44,627 nucleotides of DNA. Source: CAZNVB01 sp964651495. Lineage in GTDB: Bacteria > Acidobacteriota > Aminicenantia > Aminicenantales > UBA8522. Both the position numbers and the translations under genes were made by a program. Location of the stretch: contig CAZYWP010000008.1 of NCBI GenBank assembly GCA_964651495.1, positions 1-44,627 on the forward strand, given 5' to 3'. The notes beneath the pieces are model-generated. The model ran no database searches. It was not told the origin of the DNA and worked only from the letters and a program-made list of their open reading frames with translations. Below, in pieces: positions 44,128-44,627 of the stretch (position 1 is its first letter; each line of letters begins with the position of its first letter).

Positions 44128-44627
44128 ATGAAGAAAAAGGCCCCGGTGCTTATCATGGCTGCACTTTTATTGTTATCAGCGGCGGCGACCGCGCAGGGGC
44201 CGGCCGAAAAGTACCTGGTCTTACCCGCCTCCTCGAAAATCAAAGTGGACGGCGTGCTCGACGAAGAGGCATGGCAGAAGGCGACCGTCATCAAGCTACC
44301 TTACGAATGGACTCCCGGGGACAACTCGCCGGCGCCGGTCGAAACCGAATGCCTCGTCACCTTCGACCGCTCCGGGTTCTACATCGCCTTTCGCTGCTTC
44401 GACCCCAAGCCCGGAGAGATCCGCGCCCATCTGATGGACCGAGACGCCACCGATACCCTGATCCAGGATGACCACATCAGTGTCATTATCGACTCCTTCA
44501 ACGACGAACGCCGCGGGTTTCAGTTCCGCGTGAATCCTCTGGGCGTGCAGGCCGACGCCAACTTCAGTGAGATGGAGGGGTATGAGGATTTCTCGTGGGA
44601 TGCGATCTGGGCCTCGGCCGGAAAGAT
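44128..44627 (+). CDS. DUF5916-like protein with CBM9-type N-terminus, cut by window end
   Basis: The first 166 codons are present. ATG 44128 is preferred because GAGGAG lies 6 bases upstream; the ATG at 44122 directly abuts that site. The signal peptide is LIMAALLLLSAAATAQ. The mature part, VDGVLDEEAWQKA then ECLVTFDRSGFYIAFRCFD and DDHISVIIDSF, is the carbohydrate-binding-module-9-like domain that opens DUF5916 proteins. In full-length members a predicted outer-membrane barrel follows, which cannot be seen here. DUF5916 proteins are common in lineages like the one suggested for this window. Divergent from the DUF4091 gene. Confidence 0.8.
   Translation, partial: MKKKAPVLIMAALLLLSAAATAQGPAEKYLVLPASSKIKVDGVLDEEAWQKATVIKLPYEWTPGDNSPAPVETECLVTFDRSGFYIAFRCFDPKPGEIRAHLMDRDATDTLIQDDHISVIIDSFNDERRGFQFRVNPLGVQADANFSEMEGYEDFSWDAIWASAGK

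Noticed and set aside
1..44627. CRISPR array, tRNA or rRNA genes
   Set aside because: No regularly spaced repeats, tRNA T-loop pattern or ribosomal RNA sequence was seen by eye on either strand; a covariance-model search could overturn this for tRNA.

Overview
The window (about 44.6 kb, fairly GC-rich) looks like chromosomal DNA of a Gram-negative, free-living heterotroph. An outer-membrane beta-barrel protein, a LolA-like periplasmic protein and many Sec, Tat or lipoprotein signals point to two membranes. The zinc-ribbon/Ser-Thr kinase/TPR protein, the DUF5916-type protein and the many secreted sugar-active enzymes resemble Candidatus Aminicenantes (Acidobacteriota-related lineages). That placement is from memory of protein families, not from a search. 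No rRNA, tRNA, CRISPR array or intact transposase was seen.

Layout. 1-2.1 kb: a cut membrane dipeptidase (M19), a DUF533/TerB-like protein and a small basic protein. 2.1-8.3 kb: secreted catabolic enzymes (GxGYxYP putative glycosidase, DUF4962/heparinase-like protein, neutral ceramidase-like protein). 8.4-9.4 kb: AbiEii-type nucleotidyltransferase with a DUF6922-like partner. 9.5-14.4 kb: a URO-D-family protein, then an L-fucose-type operon (GH29 fucosidase, exported RhaM-type mutarotase, Na+/solute symporter). 14.5-19.1 kb: two more nucleotidyltransferase/small-partner pairs on either side of a kinase-TPR gene broken by one frameshift and one in-frame stop. 19.5-24.7 kb: a second URO-D-family protein, a CDF metal transporter with three C-terminal domains, and cytochrome bd oxidase (cydAB). 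24.9-28.0 kb: Tat-exported AGE-family epimerase and gamma-glutamyltransferase. 28.2-35.7 kb: beta-barrel protein, LolD-like ATPase, two FtsX-type permeases, LolA-like protein and a large putative glycosidase, most with overlapping start and stop codons. 35.8-36.5 kb: VapBC-type toxin-antitoxin pair. 36.7-41.1 kb: M28 peptidase and two secreted beta-propeller proteins. 41.3-41.9 kb: a second VapBC-type pair. 42.2-44.6 kb: a DUF4091 lipoprotein and a cut DUF5916-like protein.

How it fits together. The main theme is scavenging of complex carbohydrate, glycoconjugate and peptide outside the cytoplasm, with sodium-driven sugar uptake and a high-affinity oxidase for low oxygen. Superimposed are five toxin-antitoxin-like pairs, short palindromic GC-rich intergenic repeats, and possible transposon relics. 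Several genes have sigma70-like promoters whose -10 box lies only 6-8 bases before the start codon, which predicts leaderless mRNAs. The most unusual group is the Lol-like export operon with its own beta-barrel protein.
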